The position numbers and the translations under genes were made by a program. From Rhea pennata (taxonomy: Eukaryota > Chordata > Aves > Rheiformes > Rheidae), in contig NC_084663.1 in the NCBI RefSeq assembly GCF_028389875.1, positions 20,288,666 through 20,352,665 of the forward strand: 64,000 nt of DNA, given 5' to 3'. Below the pieces are notes generated by a model. That model did not search any database and was not told the origin of the DNA. It was given only the letters and a program-made list of their open reading frames with translations. Numbering within the stretch: position 1 is the first letter of the stretch; each line of letters begins with the position of its first letter. Positions 12,735 to 26,417 of this stretch are shown piece after piece.

Positions 12735-15700
12735 AATCTCTCTAAACAAACAAGTAGACAGCTTTCTTTCTTAGCTTAGGTCTTGTATTATTACTGTTAT
12801 TAATTTAGAGCAAGCCAATGGATAAACGACCTGAATAATCATGTGTCTGTGAATTGACTTGTATGGAACTTAATTTTTAAGTCTTGGACGCTTGCACAAA
12901 CCTCCTGCTAAATTATTAAGTTTGGAAGCCTGCATGTTTTTACAGTGTCAAAATAGTGCCTACAATTTATGATGCACCTCTTACTCCATGACAATTGTCT
13001 GCATAAAATATATGCAACCTTACCCTGCAGTCTGCCCCTTAAAAAGAAGGAAGTAACTTGCATGCTGTACACTCATCCTGTATCTTAATTAAACTTAGCT
13101 TATTCAGGTGTTTATACAATCATTGACAGAGTAAACGTCTATATTTTCTTCTAACGTTTTTTGCTGAACACTTTTTTTTTCTTTATATATTCAGTTTGAC
13201 CTATGAGTATAGATTTTCAAAAGCATGAGATTCAAGATTCATTCCATGCCTGGCTAAGATGCAGTGCAAGAACATTGTTTATAGGTAGATTAACATTGTC
13301 ATAAATTCTATTCTTTTATAATGTTTCAGAGATGCTGTTTGCTTTTCCTTTTTTCCCTGGTAAATACAGTTCAACTTTTTAAGCTGTCTATATTACTACT
13401 TAGCAAGCATGCTGGCAACAGACGGACAAAATATTTGAGATAGGTAAAATGTTGAGCTAGAAAATCTTGGTGGGATCATTTGAGATTCTGTTAGCCTCAG
13501 TATGGAAAGAAAAATAAAAACATAATTCAGATTCATTTTTAAATGAAAGTTTTCATAGGTGACAGGTATAGGAGCTGTAGGGGATTTTTTACATACTATA
13601 TCTGCTTGTGAATCTTTCTTTATTAAAATCTGAGTAAAAATGATCTGTTACTGCTTTCTAAGCCAGTAGCATAGCCAAAGAATAAGAAAGAGTAGTCTTC
13701 ATTTGCAGCAGCCTTTCAAGTCAGTTCTAGAACACTGTAAAGAAATTTTACAGAAGGGACTGTGTTGTTTTTGCCAAGATAGCTAAAAATTTGTCTCATA
13801 TTTAATACTGAATTCTTAAATACACATATGGGGGTCACTTTATGCTTTGTACCATTTCATTATGTGATTTTAAGTACTGTAGCTTTTTATAGTTCTAGCT
13901 AAAGTGAATTTCTAATATAGTTCTCAAGGTTAAAATCCAGCAGTGCACATACCACTTTAGTATTACCTGTCTACTGAAAATTAGTATCTTGTCTTAGTAT
14001 CTTCACAAACTATTTCTTGAATTATATTCCTAGATGAAATAACTGTTGACTGCAAGTTGAATTGTTTCAGTAGATAAGAAATCTGTAAGTTACTACTCTT
14101 AAAGAAAATAAATACTAATATGAACTCCAAAAGAAACATCTGCATTTTTGTAACCTATTCTTTGTTATATTCATTGTGCTGTGCTGAAATTCAGATTGTA
14201 AGCACTCTGGAACAGAGTTTAGACAAAACTTCAAGTATAATTTTAGTCAGCCTAAAAACGTATGCATAAACTGTGTTGAATTGCTTGTGACAGTCTTGTT
14301 TGCTTATGTTTTTTTTTTTAACTAGATTATTAAACATAGTTAAACATTCTACGTTAACATTCCTCATGTTGGAGAAAATGAAATATAAGGAATATATCAA
14401 AATTGCAATTTTTTAATCAATCTCATACCACTTGCTGCTTGGTATTGCTTGTCTGTAATGGTGTAGACTTTATCAAGTTTAACTTGCACTTAAAAAATAC
14501 TCTCTTTCATGTCACAGTTGTTGAAGAATAGCTTTGTTTTCCCTATGTGTATCAGTGTATCAATATGCACTATATGATGTATTCAGCAATACAGATTGCA
14601 CCATAAAGCGTTATGTGAACAAGTCATTGTGTACTAGGCCCTGGAGCTGAATAGTGTGGTCCAGAGAGCTAGCATTTTGCAGATGTTCCTTCTGTCTGTG
14701 ATGGTTTCTTCACAGGGGATCAAGAAGGCACTGTTTTGGCAGGATGTGTACCTATATGTAGCTGAAGAGTTTCCTAAGAACAAAGATACAGATATTCTGC
14801 AGGCCAGATATTATCTTCTCTTTTATAACATTTCAGATCTACTTAAATTTAAAATCTAGGTTCTTTATCATCCACTATAAATAAAAAATAAAATTATTCA
14901 TTGGATATTGTACGCAGTAGCTTTTATTTGCAGTTTAGATTGTTGGAGAAAATGTAGTCCTGAGTTAAAGGGACCTAACAGTGTTAGATGTGTCATAAAA
15001 TAATGGGAGAGGACGCGGAAGGACTGAACTCCTCTTCAGAGAAACTGTTTTGAACTTCTACTGAATTATAAGAGTCTAGCTTTTTGGAGCCTTTCTTATA
15101 AAAGATTTAAGACAGCAAATCAGTGCTAAAATGTAACAGCAACAATGACAAGCATACCTTATTTTTTTACTTTCTGCTTTCATTTTATGGTTCCCCTTCT
15201 CTCTCCTTGATTAAAGGTGTGAACATGTGAATGAATAACTACGAGAGCATATCTACAGCTGAGAAAACAAGACAGTGGGGTTGACATTACATGAAAGGTT
15301 TTTACTTGTTGCCTTTGAGTTATCTTCTGGGGCTTGCCCCAAGAAGTGTGTGGGGAGACCATAATCTGATTGTGATGGGAAATACAACAACGCTTACAAA
15401 GAACAGGGTGGTTCTTGATCCTTCCCCTTTCTCTAACTGTTTGTATTTATTTACATTTTTTCTATACCTCACAAAACAGTAGGTTTATTAAAATAATTAT
15501 TTTGACTTCTGTAGGTTAAGAGAAATCAAGCAAATGGAGACAGCAAAGGCTCTCCTTTTCTTCACTTGTTTTTGTACTAAGCATCTTAGATCCTGCTCTG
15601 AATAAAACATATCCATGTTGCAATATTCTGTAAAACTTATTTATATTGCAGGTTGTATTACATAAATTAAAGCTAATACAGTGCATTGGTAGGTTAGGTA

Positions 15701-18700
15701 CTACAGAAAGCTTTATTTTGAATTAAAATTCTTGTCTAGTTGTTTATTTCTTCTGAGCAAAACCCTGCTTGCTCAAATTAAAATACATGTCTGCAGCAAT
15801 AGTATGGTTCTCCTGTAACTAGTCCTTTGGGGAGAAAGAGACTGAGCTATTTGTTTGCCAGCAACAGGAGTGTCTTTTTGGATTTCGTACTAATGCTCAG
15901 TGTGGTGCTGGTGGAAGCAGTGTTGGTTTTCCTGGCGTAGTTGTCCCTGTTGGCTATGTCTTTGCTGCAGAGTCTCACCTTGTCTTGCAGAAGGCAAAAA
16001 GATTGAGTCCCTATAAGGGGCTGGGAGGGAAAAGATGTCTTGTCATAGAGGCTCAGGTGTTTTGTAGGTTGAAGGACAGGCTGGCTGACAAGGGAATAAG
16101 GCAATCTATATGCTCATTTCTCTTTCCCTCTCCACCATTTTATGAACTTAAATATATATATGTGTGTGTATTCAAGAGGGACAAACTTGAGGTTACTGAA
16201 TTTAAACTAGGATATCAGGTGAAGTGTTAATATATTAGAATTAGCCACTACAGAGAACATACAGTTTATTTTGAAAATATTGTATGACAGAAAATAGTTC
16301 AAAAGGATATCAAAAAGCTCACTCCCATCATAGTCATGTTAAATTGTGCCTGTATCTGTTACGGAGCCTTAAGTTTAAAATTAATGAGTTGTTTTTGTTG
16401 CAGCTCTTATTAGCAAGGTAGAACAAAGTATTTCTAAACTTTCTGAAAAGGTATCCAGATACTATTTATGATTTTCTATTCTATTTAATAAAGAGAGTTA
16501 ATTAAGGTGATCTTTTCCTGGCTTCATGTAAAATCTGGATGTATTTCTTAGGATCGTTATGTAGGGAACAGGAAGGCACCTGGTTACAGAGAAGCAGAGA
16601 TTTCTTTGGAGAACCATTTGCAATCTGTGGTAGCTTCTGATTCAAAATAAAGCTTTTTGACAGAGAATAATTAAACTCAGCTGTAAAAGTACATCGGGAA
16701 TATATAAACTTGTATTTATGTTACCTTCTTGAAAATACTTGCTACATTTTCAGGGACTATGAAGTGTCTTTTCTTTCTAGCCTGCCTTTACATGTATGGG
16801 CTATGAGTTCTAGATACAAATGCTTACTGGAAACATAGTACAGTGTCCTAATACAGATACAGAAATAAGATCTAGGTAGATCCTGCAAAACCTCTCCACA
16901 GCACAAGTGAAGTTATCTGAAGTCGTGCAACTAACTGACATCAATATGAACATGGAATTACCGTAATAGGTAATTGTGAAGGGTTTTTAAAACAGACCTC
17001 TACATTCCCGGTTCTGGTTAGTATCAAAGTAGCTAGCAAAATAGGATAATCTTAGCAGTTACATAGATAATAATCTTCCTTTCTTTTAACAGGAGCGTTT
17101 TAGTCAACAATTTAATATTATATCCTAAATTATAAAAATGCCCTGTTTTCTCATAGTATTTATATGGCTTCTTTCAGCAAGAGTTCCAAGAAATCATACT
17201 GTACGCCATCACCACATGCACACCACACCATGGCACATATCTCCTAGCTTCTTTTTCATCCTTTGTCATCTTGCTTATTCAGCTTTGTAACCCACAGCTT
17301 TCCCCTTTACGGCTGCCACACTTTAAACTGTTTGGAGTCATCCTTACTTTCACTCTTACTGATTTTAAACATAAACATTTAAAAAAAATAAAGGCATATG
17401 TTTCTAGTATGTTGCAAGCTAGGAGGATGAAGTAGTCAGGTGAAGAATCCCTGTCCTAATTGTATCCTCCTAGTTTTTCCCAGGAGTCTGCTGCATAAGT
17501 GGAGAAGAAGTACTATGGGCTAGGTAGAGGGATGGATTATTTGGGGGATAAGTGTCAGAGGAACTTTGCTTTGAACTTTCTGATTTTTCTGAAAGCAGAA
17601 CGACGATCTCTGACTCGCAGAATGGACTAAATGTTTTGTCTTTTGTCTCTAATTCTTTTTGAACTTATCTGTTGTTACTGGTTTTTGGCTGTAGTTTCTT
17701 TCCTGCTGCATGATACTATTGTGTTCCCTACTTCTGTTCTTATTTTTGTCTTCCATTTTTCATCTTCATAATATGTTATTGGAACCTTTGTTCATCACCT
17801 CTTCCACCAGCCCCAAACTGTGTAGTGTGAGATGCTAAAAACAACGTGGGTGTCCTGCACTCAAAATGTGATGAGCCAAACTGCACACACTTCAGCTGTT
17901 TCAAAAAAATCCATCTTTTTTCTTAATAAGACTGCCTTATCTCTCTTGTAACATTTTTTAAGAACTGACCCGTTTTATTAGTGTGTAAGTTATCTATCCA
18001 AAACTTCAATGATAAAAATGTCAAAATAAGAGTAAAATCTCCTGTTGCTTTCACCTCATGCAGAGTTGAACTGAAAATTCTGCTTTAAAATTTCTGAAAA
18101 TCCCGCTTAAAATTTAATTGCATTATTTCTTAAAACAAATGACAGGAAGATCTGATGTTTGTCAGGGGTGAACAAGAGCACAGAAACATAACCTGACAGT
18201 GTTGCTTAAGTAGTATCATACCGGGTGATGAAAGAGAAGGTTCTTCAGCACTTCAAGGACAATTCAGATCCTAGACAAACACTAATATAATTTACCTACT
18301 GTGACAAATTCACTTTTTCTGATTAGTACTCTTGGTCAAAGCCAAGACAAAAATGATTAACGTGTACAGTCTGCTTCCCCCCCACCTTTCTGTCAGTGCA
18401 CAGCTATGGGAAGTTAGCAGAGGCCATGTGAAGGAAGATATCCCCATTTGAGATTTGATGATATTCTTAGTGCATTAGGAAAAGAAGTAGCAACAATTAA
18501 AGGTTTATCAGGTGGTTGTATGTGTAAGTAGTGTTACTATGTGTCATCACATACAATAACATATATAGTGATATGTAGTATTTTTTTTAAATATGTAACT
18601 TTATATTTAGAATGGCATTGTTTAGGCTTAGATCAAATTTAACTTTTTTGTTCTAGCTTTGCATTTTTATTTTGTATTTTAGGATAAATACTATTTTAGA

Positions 18701-20567
18701 TCATATAGAATTGGGATTTCTGTGTGATGAGTTTTACAGTGCTTAGTATAGAGTTGCTTAAACCTAGGTGATGCTGGCCAATGCCTCAAATAGATAAATG
18801 TTTAAACATTGTCAAATAAATGAAGAATGGCATTTTTCAGAAATAATTTTGTATTTTGGTTCCCTACCCTATATCAGATGCCTGCATTATTCCTAAAAAT
18901 GCTGAGCAGTCAGCCTGTATCGTTGTGGTCAGGTGATACATTTGGGTACATGGCATGTTTTGCAAATCATGTTGTGCACTAAATAGGGATGCAGGAGCTA
19001 AACTTTGGTCAGATGTGAACAATATTCATGCTAACACAAACATCCTTACCTATATCAGACTTCAAAATAAAACTGTATTTTGTATTTCTTAAAAACCAAT
19101 ATCCTTATCTTTTAAAAAGTTGTGTGGTTCATATGCTGATATAAGAACTGCATGAAGAACCAGACAAGCTTTTTTTTTTATTTTTTTTTTATTTATGAGA
19201 ATAGAATCTTATTTTGTTTTTACTTTTTGTATATTTCAAAGTTATCTTTTTAATTATGTTAATTTACAGATGGTACTGTTTTGATTTAGTCTGAGTATTT
19301 TTATAAATTATTTTCACTTTCCTTACAAACATTGTAAGAGCTGGTGTATGATCTTGTAGAGGAAGCTGGTGCTTACAGTTTCTTCCATACACTGAGATGC
19401 AGACAGCTGAGATTAAGAAACTTGAACAAAGATTTTTTTTTGGGGGGGTAATTTACAGTAGGAACAAGATTTCAGTTCTTGAATCTTTCCTGAGATTTCA
19501 GGGAATATCTGAAAAAGCTGGGTAAGGTCCTACAGACTTTTTAAAGGTTAGAACAGTAAAAGGAGAAGAAATGTGAAAACATAAACTGGCTTTTAGGAGT
19601 AGAAGGCTAAACCAGTTGGTTATATCCCACGTCTTGGTTAGAGTTTAACTTCACACTGTCCTTTTAAGAAGGGTCTAAACTCTAAACCTGTCACTTCTGA
19701 GCTGTGTTCCTGGTTATCTTTCTACATTAATTTAGCAGTTGTGGGTGTTTGGTTTGTCTTTCTCAATCCAAAAGAGACCTTTGAAAATAATTACAAAAGA
19801 TTTTTCATTTTAAAAGCGTTTCAGGAGTACTCGAGGACCATTTGAGTGAGACCTTCATGGATAAGGTGTGTAGTAAGATGACTCTGTAGAACTCCAAGTG
19901 GGAATAGACAGAATAGCAGAAGAAAGACGGGTATGAAGTAGTGCAACCCCTCTAAATGGGAGAGGCTCATACAGGGAGAAATTTGAACTTCTGTAAAACC
20001 CGATATCTTGTGACAGAACAAGAATTGAACCCAGATACAATTATTTCTGGATTAGTATTCAACTAGGTTATATTTCTGTTACTTCAGGCTTTTGTTTTTA
20101 AGATACAAAATTTTTTAAAAGGTAAATAATGGAAATTTTAAATAAAAATACTTCCAGTGTCTATCATTAGTTTCCCCCCCTACACACACACAAACACTTT
20201 AATAGCTTCAGTTATTTATATCTCTGTTTATGCTCATTTGTTTTTTACCAGCTTAGATAAGACTTTGGTGATGGTGTTTCCCATTTTGTTAATGTGCACC
20301 TCTCCTTTTTTGTTTTTATTTTTATTTTTATTTTCTACCACCTAAGTACACAAATTTTCTCTGAACTTCAATACTTTCGTATAAGATTAATAAAAATGTC
20401 TAATATTACTTGTCGAAATTGTTACATTCAGTTCCAGTCTAAGAGCAACGTCAGGTTAAAGTAAAGAATATTCATGTCAACTAGGTGCAGTGTACAGTAT
20501 TGCTGACCCTATTCTTACACTTTACTCCTTGTGTCCAGGTGAAGTGTTTGGGGCTGCAGACAGAGAA

Positions 20568-20615
20568 GGGTATTTTAGGGGTTGGAGAGGAGGGTATCTT
20601 AGGGGTTGGAGAGAC
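20568..20615. repeat. 24-bp direct tandem duplication
   Basis: Two adjacent 24-bp units, both starting GGGTAT and containing TTAGGGGTTGGAGAG, differ at two positions. This is a simple local duplication in ZBED4 intron 1. Confidence 0.85.
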
Positions 20616-22707
20616 TACCTTTGTAAAACTTCAGAGTTATGGGTTGATGTAATCTGAAATGCAGCTCATAGACAATCTGGATTAAACGTAAGTGTAACTG
20701 TGCAAAGAAATAGCTGTAGGTCAGCCTGTCAGCGGGCTGGAAGCTGTGCAGTAATAAATATGGCTTTACTCTCTTCTCTTTTTTTACCTCTACCAACAGT
20801 TCTCTACAAGCCATACCTCTTGTGAGGTCCAAAACAACTTGTTTCTTTTAAGTGTAAAACATAACTTTCTGGAATTTGATCCTAATTATAAAGTTGCATC
20901 TATTGTAATTCATGCTTGTACTTAGGTACAAGTCTCTTTTACATTTTAATCACTCAGTATCTTGCAAACTTTTGTAATTCTTCTTGAGTGAGCTATTACT
21001 GATACCTCTTTTATAAAAAAAAAAAAAATCTGTCCACTGTTCTTAATTTTCCTTTCTCAAAAGATTTATAACTTGGAAAACAAAGGAATTATGTTTTATC
21101 TAGGCTATCTCTTTTTATAAATTTGTTCTGCTTATTTCTTACTGTAAACCTTTTTAGCACTTAAATATCTCTTAATTAGTATTACTTGCCATTGAAGTGG
21201 TAGTTAATAATTTCTTAACTGTTTCCTTCCCTCTTGTGTAATTTTTAGGAATATATTGTATTGATGTTCTTAATGATGCACATACAGTGCTAACTTTGTT
21301 TATTTTAGGAAATGTTTCTTTAAAAGTGACATCCATTGGTGCAAATCAATGTTTAATGTGTTTTTTTATCTACTTCCTACTCCCAAAGTCTATCACTGCT
21401 GATGAGCTTTCTTGAAATTAGTAAATAATTTTCTTTTCACTTTATCTCCACATTTGGCATATTTCTTAAAAAGCATTATGCTTGCATTTTGCACAAACTT
21501 TGTACAAATCTGTATTTACTTACATTATATGCACGTGTAATTTAAGATGTGGTGTTCTAAACTACATTCCCTAGACCATTATTTGCACTAGGATTCTGTA
21601 ATCAATTCTGATTATCACCCAACTACTCAATCTAAAATCCAAATTAGCTTAAAGCTTGTAGGGTGCTATCAGCTTTAAAAACAAATTACCTACTTGTGAT
21701 TCGGTGTTCCTACATACTTTTCATACTTCTCTGAATGTTAATATGTGTCTCTGCAATTCCTAAACACCAGAGTTTCTTTCTTGGTCTCTCTCTGTTGTTG
21801 TTGCTTATTGTTGTTTTTAACCACTTTCTTCACTAGTGATTTCTTCTGTTACGATGATCTGCAGTGACTATTGGCACTTTCTGGATGAGTGACATCCTTC
21901 ACACTTTTTGTCAACATACGCTTTCAGTAGTCCAATTTTGAATGGAAAAATTCTATAAAATGTTCCTGCAGACTATTTACCATAGAAACCACTGACTGTC
22001 TACTGCAGTTTAAAAATTAATAGTCTAGAGTAGTAGATCTGAGTAGATAATTGTTTTCTGTTTCCATTTATTTTCTTTGAAGATCTCTTTTACAATGTGA
22101 CTTTTAATTCTTTGTGTTTCATTGCATGTCCGTGTCTAATTGAGGAGATTTCAAAGGCATAAGTCATTTTAATATTAAACTGATTGCCTGTAGCCTTTTG
22201 TACCTTTCAAAAGATTTTCTCTCTCATTAAATATCCTGTTTGTTTAGCAGTAGTACTTAACTTTGAGTAGTTTGTATCTGCAGGTAAATAAACTACTTAA
22301 GGTGGTCATAAACAAATTCGTACTTTGTTCTAGGCTACTGTAAAGTCTCAAAATAGGATAGAATTATTTATTTGTTTATATAAGAGCCAACCTGTAAAAT
22401 AGAGTTGGCATGGGAAGGAGAGATGAAAAACCAATCCATCTTTCTAACCCTGGGCATGTTGAGGATTATATTTTAGAGAAACTTTATTAGATTCTCCCAT
22501 CAAACACCCTTGAGGGTTTAAGAGTTTGACTTAATTTTACGGTATGATGTAACACTCAAAGTAGCAGAGATTATACTTAGGTGTATGAAAGAAAATGGGG
22601 AAAAATACGCAAAATCTTCTTGGGGGAATCTGACAATGGGGATTTCCCAGGAAGTGATACAGCAGCATGGACTATTCTCATCTAAGATTCTTAGCTATTC
22701 TGCATTC

Positions 22708-22709
<2 letters not shown>

Positions 22710-22745
<36 letters not shown>
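22710..22745. repeat. Poly(A) tract, 36 bp
   Basis: An unbroken run of 36 A residues, the longest in the window. I looked for a processed pseudogene body on its left side and did not recognise one. Confidence 0.9.
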
Positions 22746-22748
<3 letters not shown>

Positions 22749-23154
22749 TAATAATGCCCAGAAAACTGTGCACTGTGTAGCCAAGCAGAGGCCTGTAACA
22801 CCCATAAAATAGTCACTAAGCAGTATATAATTAATGTTTTCTTGCCTTGAACCCGGCATTTGTACACTGTAATAGCTTAATTGATCAGAGTATATAGAAG
22901 CATTTTATAACACTACTACTAGTATAACCAGCACCAATGTAAAAACATTTTGTAACACAACTAAGTATAACTATAACTATATAAAATAATGTGTAAATGC
23001 CAAAGCACAGAGGGAGACTTGTGTTTAATTGCGCAAACAGGGTGTAGAAAAGTGTGTGAATAAACAATTCAAGTAGTAACATCTGCAAGTAAAAACGAAA
23101 GGTACAGAATAAGTAAGAAATATGTCTGGTGGAACAAGAACATGTTTTAGTCCT

Positions 23155-23310
23155 AAAAAAAAAATAATAAAAAAAAATAGTGTAAGGAGCAGACGAGATT
23201 CCTCCCCACACTTTTCTTTCTCTTTTTCTTTCTTTCTTTTTCTTTTTTGGGTTTTTTTTTTTTTTTTTTTTTGTTTTGTTTTGTTTTGTTTTGGGAGGTG
23301 GTGGTGGTGG
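23155..23310. repeat. Low-complexity A-rich and polypyrimidine block with GTTTT and GGT repeats
   Basis: An A-rich run is followed by TTTC/TTCT repeats, a T run, several GTTTT units and a short GGT repeat. The long open frames that cross this block are low-complexity artefacts. Confidence 0.85.
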
Positions 23311-26019
23311 CAAACATAAAGGCACGAAGCAACAGCAAGAAAAAATAGTCAAAAAAAGTCTCTTACCTTGATTACTGCTTCAGAGTCCAAATAGCTCTTT
23401 CACTTATTCACCCGAACTGCAGCAACTAAGACCATCAAGGACCATAGCCATCAGCATTAATTACATGGCATCAGCTCAGTGGTATTGTGTACTCAAAGCT
23501 AATTTAGGATAAGATGATTAAGAACTAACTGTTTGAATATGTAGTGATAATGACTGATGATAATTAAGAACCAGCCATTGGCAATGTGTATTGTTAATGC
23601 ATGTCAATCTAGGGAAGTGTTGTTTTGAAGTTTGAACCTAGCCTGATTTGTCAGTCTTTCTAAACACTCCTATCACAGCTATGTTACCCTTAACTGTACT
23701 AAGCAGTAACTGCTTCTCAGGGCAGGGACAAATATAAAGCAGCTATATGCATTATTCTGTTAAGAGCCTAGAATGCATAGGAAAAAAATTATAAACTGTA
23801 GATATGATGCCTGTTTTGAGGGAAAAAAACACACACAAAATCATCAGAACCCAGCGTTGATGGATGTGTGTGTTGGGTGAATCCAGCTAAGAATTTATAA
23901 CATGCTTACCGTAACTTGGCACTTACGTGCATAGGTTACGTTCTGTTAGCTGTGCCCAGAGTGATTTGCTCGTGGGCCTACTCTGTGATCCCAAGTCACA
24001 GCCTGTGTGCCATATATTCTTGCTTTTTTTTGTTTGCAATACAAGCTCAAAATTCACAAATTATATCAAAGTGAAGATGAGAAAATAAAATTCCTTTTTG
24101 GTTTCTGCTCAAAATGCTGACTCCTCTCTGTCTTGTCCCTGAGGCACTTGCTTCCATATTATCAATACATGTGGGATCACTGACTCTCATTTCATTCAAT
24201 TTTATACTGAGCAGTAGTTTAGGCTCTGCTGCAAGAGCTGTTGTTTTGAGACTCAGTCAGATGTGATTTCACAAATCTGTGGAAAGTGTGGTAGGGAGCT
24301 AGAGGTTTGTTTTAGAAATTTAAGGTGATCCTTCAGGTCTCTCCCAGTCCCTTCCCCAGAGTTGGAGTTTTTCATCCTCAACCCTCATATTTCTCGGCTT
24401 TTTTTCTCAGGAGGGAGTAATGCAGAGCAGAGCACAAGTACTAAAACTTTCACAAAAAGGAAAAGCAGAGCCAGTGTCTTCCTCTTCTGTGGGATTTTTG
24501 AGTGCTCTGTCCCCTTTTCTTAAAATAACTGTAAAGCTGTTTGTCTCTCCTTTTTCCTGCCCCTTTCCGTGCACCAAAAAAAGAGAGAAGGTATCGTTAC
24601 AACAGGCTTTCCAGAAGAAGTCTGAAACCCATAGGAAGTTACAGTTTCTGTGCGTTCTTTTTGATTTCTCTGGTAAACAGATCTTGGAGAAATATTAAGT
24701 TACCAAAGCTAATGCATCATTGACCTGGGTACAGGAAAAAGTCTGTGTGAGCACCACATGGACCTATCATGTGTCTTGTAGTTATGGCTAGTTTTACCTT
24801 TTTTCTACTGAAGTCCTACTTGCATTTGAGTAACATGTGAAGATTGTGTGAGAAATTCTTAAAATAGTTGATTCAAATTTGTATATTTTGTCTTCAGTTG
24901 AGGAGAATGTTAGCCCCATAAAATCTAATTAATAGAAGTTAGCTAATGTTACACTAAGTACTCTATCTAATCAAAAAGCATTTGTTGTCTTGAATGAAAA
25001 TACCAATAACTGTATTAATGGGTACAAGGGAATAAATGGCAAAAGCTTAGGCAAAACTTCTGATAGATCTGTAGTAAAAAAGAAAGTGGCTGGCAAATCC
25101 AGACAACTTCTTCAGGTATGTTTGGGGGCAGTTAGGGATGTTGTCCGTTTTTTGAGTCTCTAGTAGCTTGTGATTTATATGCAGCAGTACTTCAAAAACC
25201 TGTTCTTTGTACTGAGATTGCTGATGGAGGGAATCTTTACCCGGGAGGGAAATGAGCTTTCTTGGTATAAACAGGCATTCTAAAATAACCCTTCTTGCTT
25301 CTGAGGGATGTTACTATGCTTCTAGAAGACTTTAGTCTTAGTACGGCATTTGCATAGCTCAGTTATCCTAAATAAAATATTTCAGTTTTTAGTCATGAAA
25401 ATCTGAAAGTAGCTTGTTTCCATGGTATGCTGTTGCCTGGAAGCGTTATGGCATGAATATGACCATATGAGACTATGGTCAGAGGAACAGAATAGTGTGA
25501 CTAAATGCTGGACACCCTTACAAAGGGCAGTTATTAAATGTTTCCTGTAAAACACAGCATTTTTAATCACTACTGTGAAGAATAATGGGGGTCACATGTG
25601 CTAGAGAGTAAGTTTTCATTTGCTTTTAATATATGCTTTAAGTTTACATGTGTTTTTTGCATATTTGTTTCAATACAATTAAATGCCTGTTTGTATTTTT
25701 ATGTACATATGTATGAATGATTATGCAGTAGTTTAATTAGGATGTGGATAGATGTAGGTATGTCCAACCAAATACAGATGTAATGCTTGGAGGCTGTGTT
25801 TAGCAAAGCCGAGCCAGAACATCATGGTGTACATGCGTATTTGCCAACAATTAATGTACTGAGTAGGTGTTTTTATTTTTTTCCCTAACAATGGATATTG
25901 AATTGTTGTCTTAAAGAAGAAGAAAAAAACGAACATTTAGTACATGTTTTCAGTGCACATTTACTACAGATATTTGGAACATGTTAGTTAATTTTGTCTT
26001 TTGTTTGGTTTATTTCCAG

Positions 26020-26417
26020 ATGGTATAAAAGAATCACAGTTACCTAGTCAAGATGAACAGAATGGCTTCCTTGACCAAGAAATCAGAACATTCAGTTTTT
26101 AGGGTTATGTCTACAACATGAAGCATTTAACAGTAGCTGTCTTTGAGAACACTCACCTATGACCTGAAATGTCCTGATCCTGGGGAAAAAAAATGCAATT
26201 CCATAATTAAGTCGGTAATTCGTAGTGCATTTTTACGACTAATTCAATCATATTTGCTTATGCACAACACAGACACAGAATTCATAAACCCGAGATTAAC
26301 AGATAAGCACATTTGTGTTTGTGCATTCAGTATTCAAGATATATCATTTTTAAATAATCTTTTAAATCATCTATATTTATTAATAAATGACTATTTGGCG
26401 AAAAGAATTTGTCAGCC
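26020..26417 (+). other. ZBED4: ZBED4 exon 2 5'UTR with eight upstream ATG frames
   Basis: The leader runs from the acceptor to the base before the ATG. Upstream frames, all inside this exon, are 26020-26028, 26053-26121 (22 aa), 26118-26162, 26159-26167, 26169-26177, 26193-26210, 26260-26487 (75 aa) and 26387-26431. The last two run past the main start out of frame. The second to fourth are linked by ATGA start/stop overlaps at 26118 and 26159. If the leader is not spliced further, these frames should lower translation of the main CDS. Their effect is inferred. Confidence 0.55.

Larger units (their letters stand above)
6369..26019 (+). other. ZBED4: ZBED4 intron 1 (~19.6 kb)
   Basis: The intron is bounded by the donor after 6368 and by a good acceptor (pyrimidine tract then TTTCCAG) ending at 26019. 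Inside are one CR1 fragment, several simple repeats and otherwise unremarkable AT-rich DNA. I scanned it for further exons and saw none that encode recognisable protein. The open frames in this stretch are short and lack similarity to anything I know. Confidence 0.5.

Noticed and set aside
22885-23352. 155-codon minus-strand frame with Lys/Pro/Phe runs
   Set aside because: It crosses A-rich and polypyrimidine low-complexity DNA; the protein has no domain-like content.
23860-24060. Stretch reminiscent of an avian LTR (TGTTGGGT... with TTACGTGCATAGG)
   Set aside because: No paired ends, target duplication or internal region were recognised; similarity is only impressionistic.
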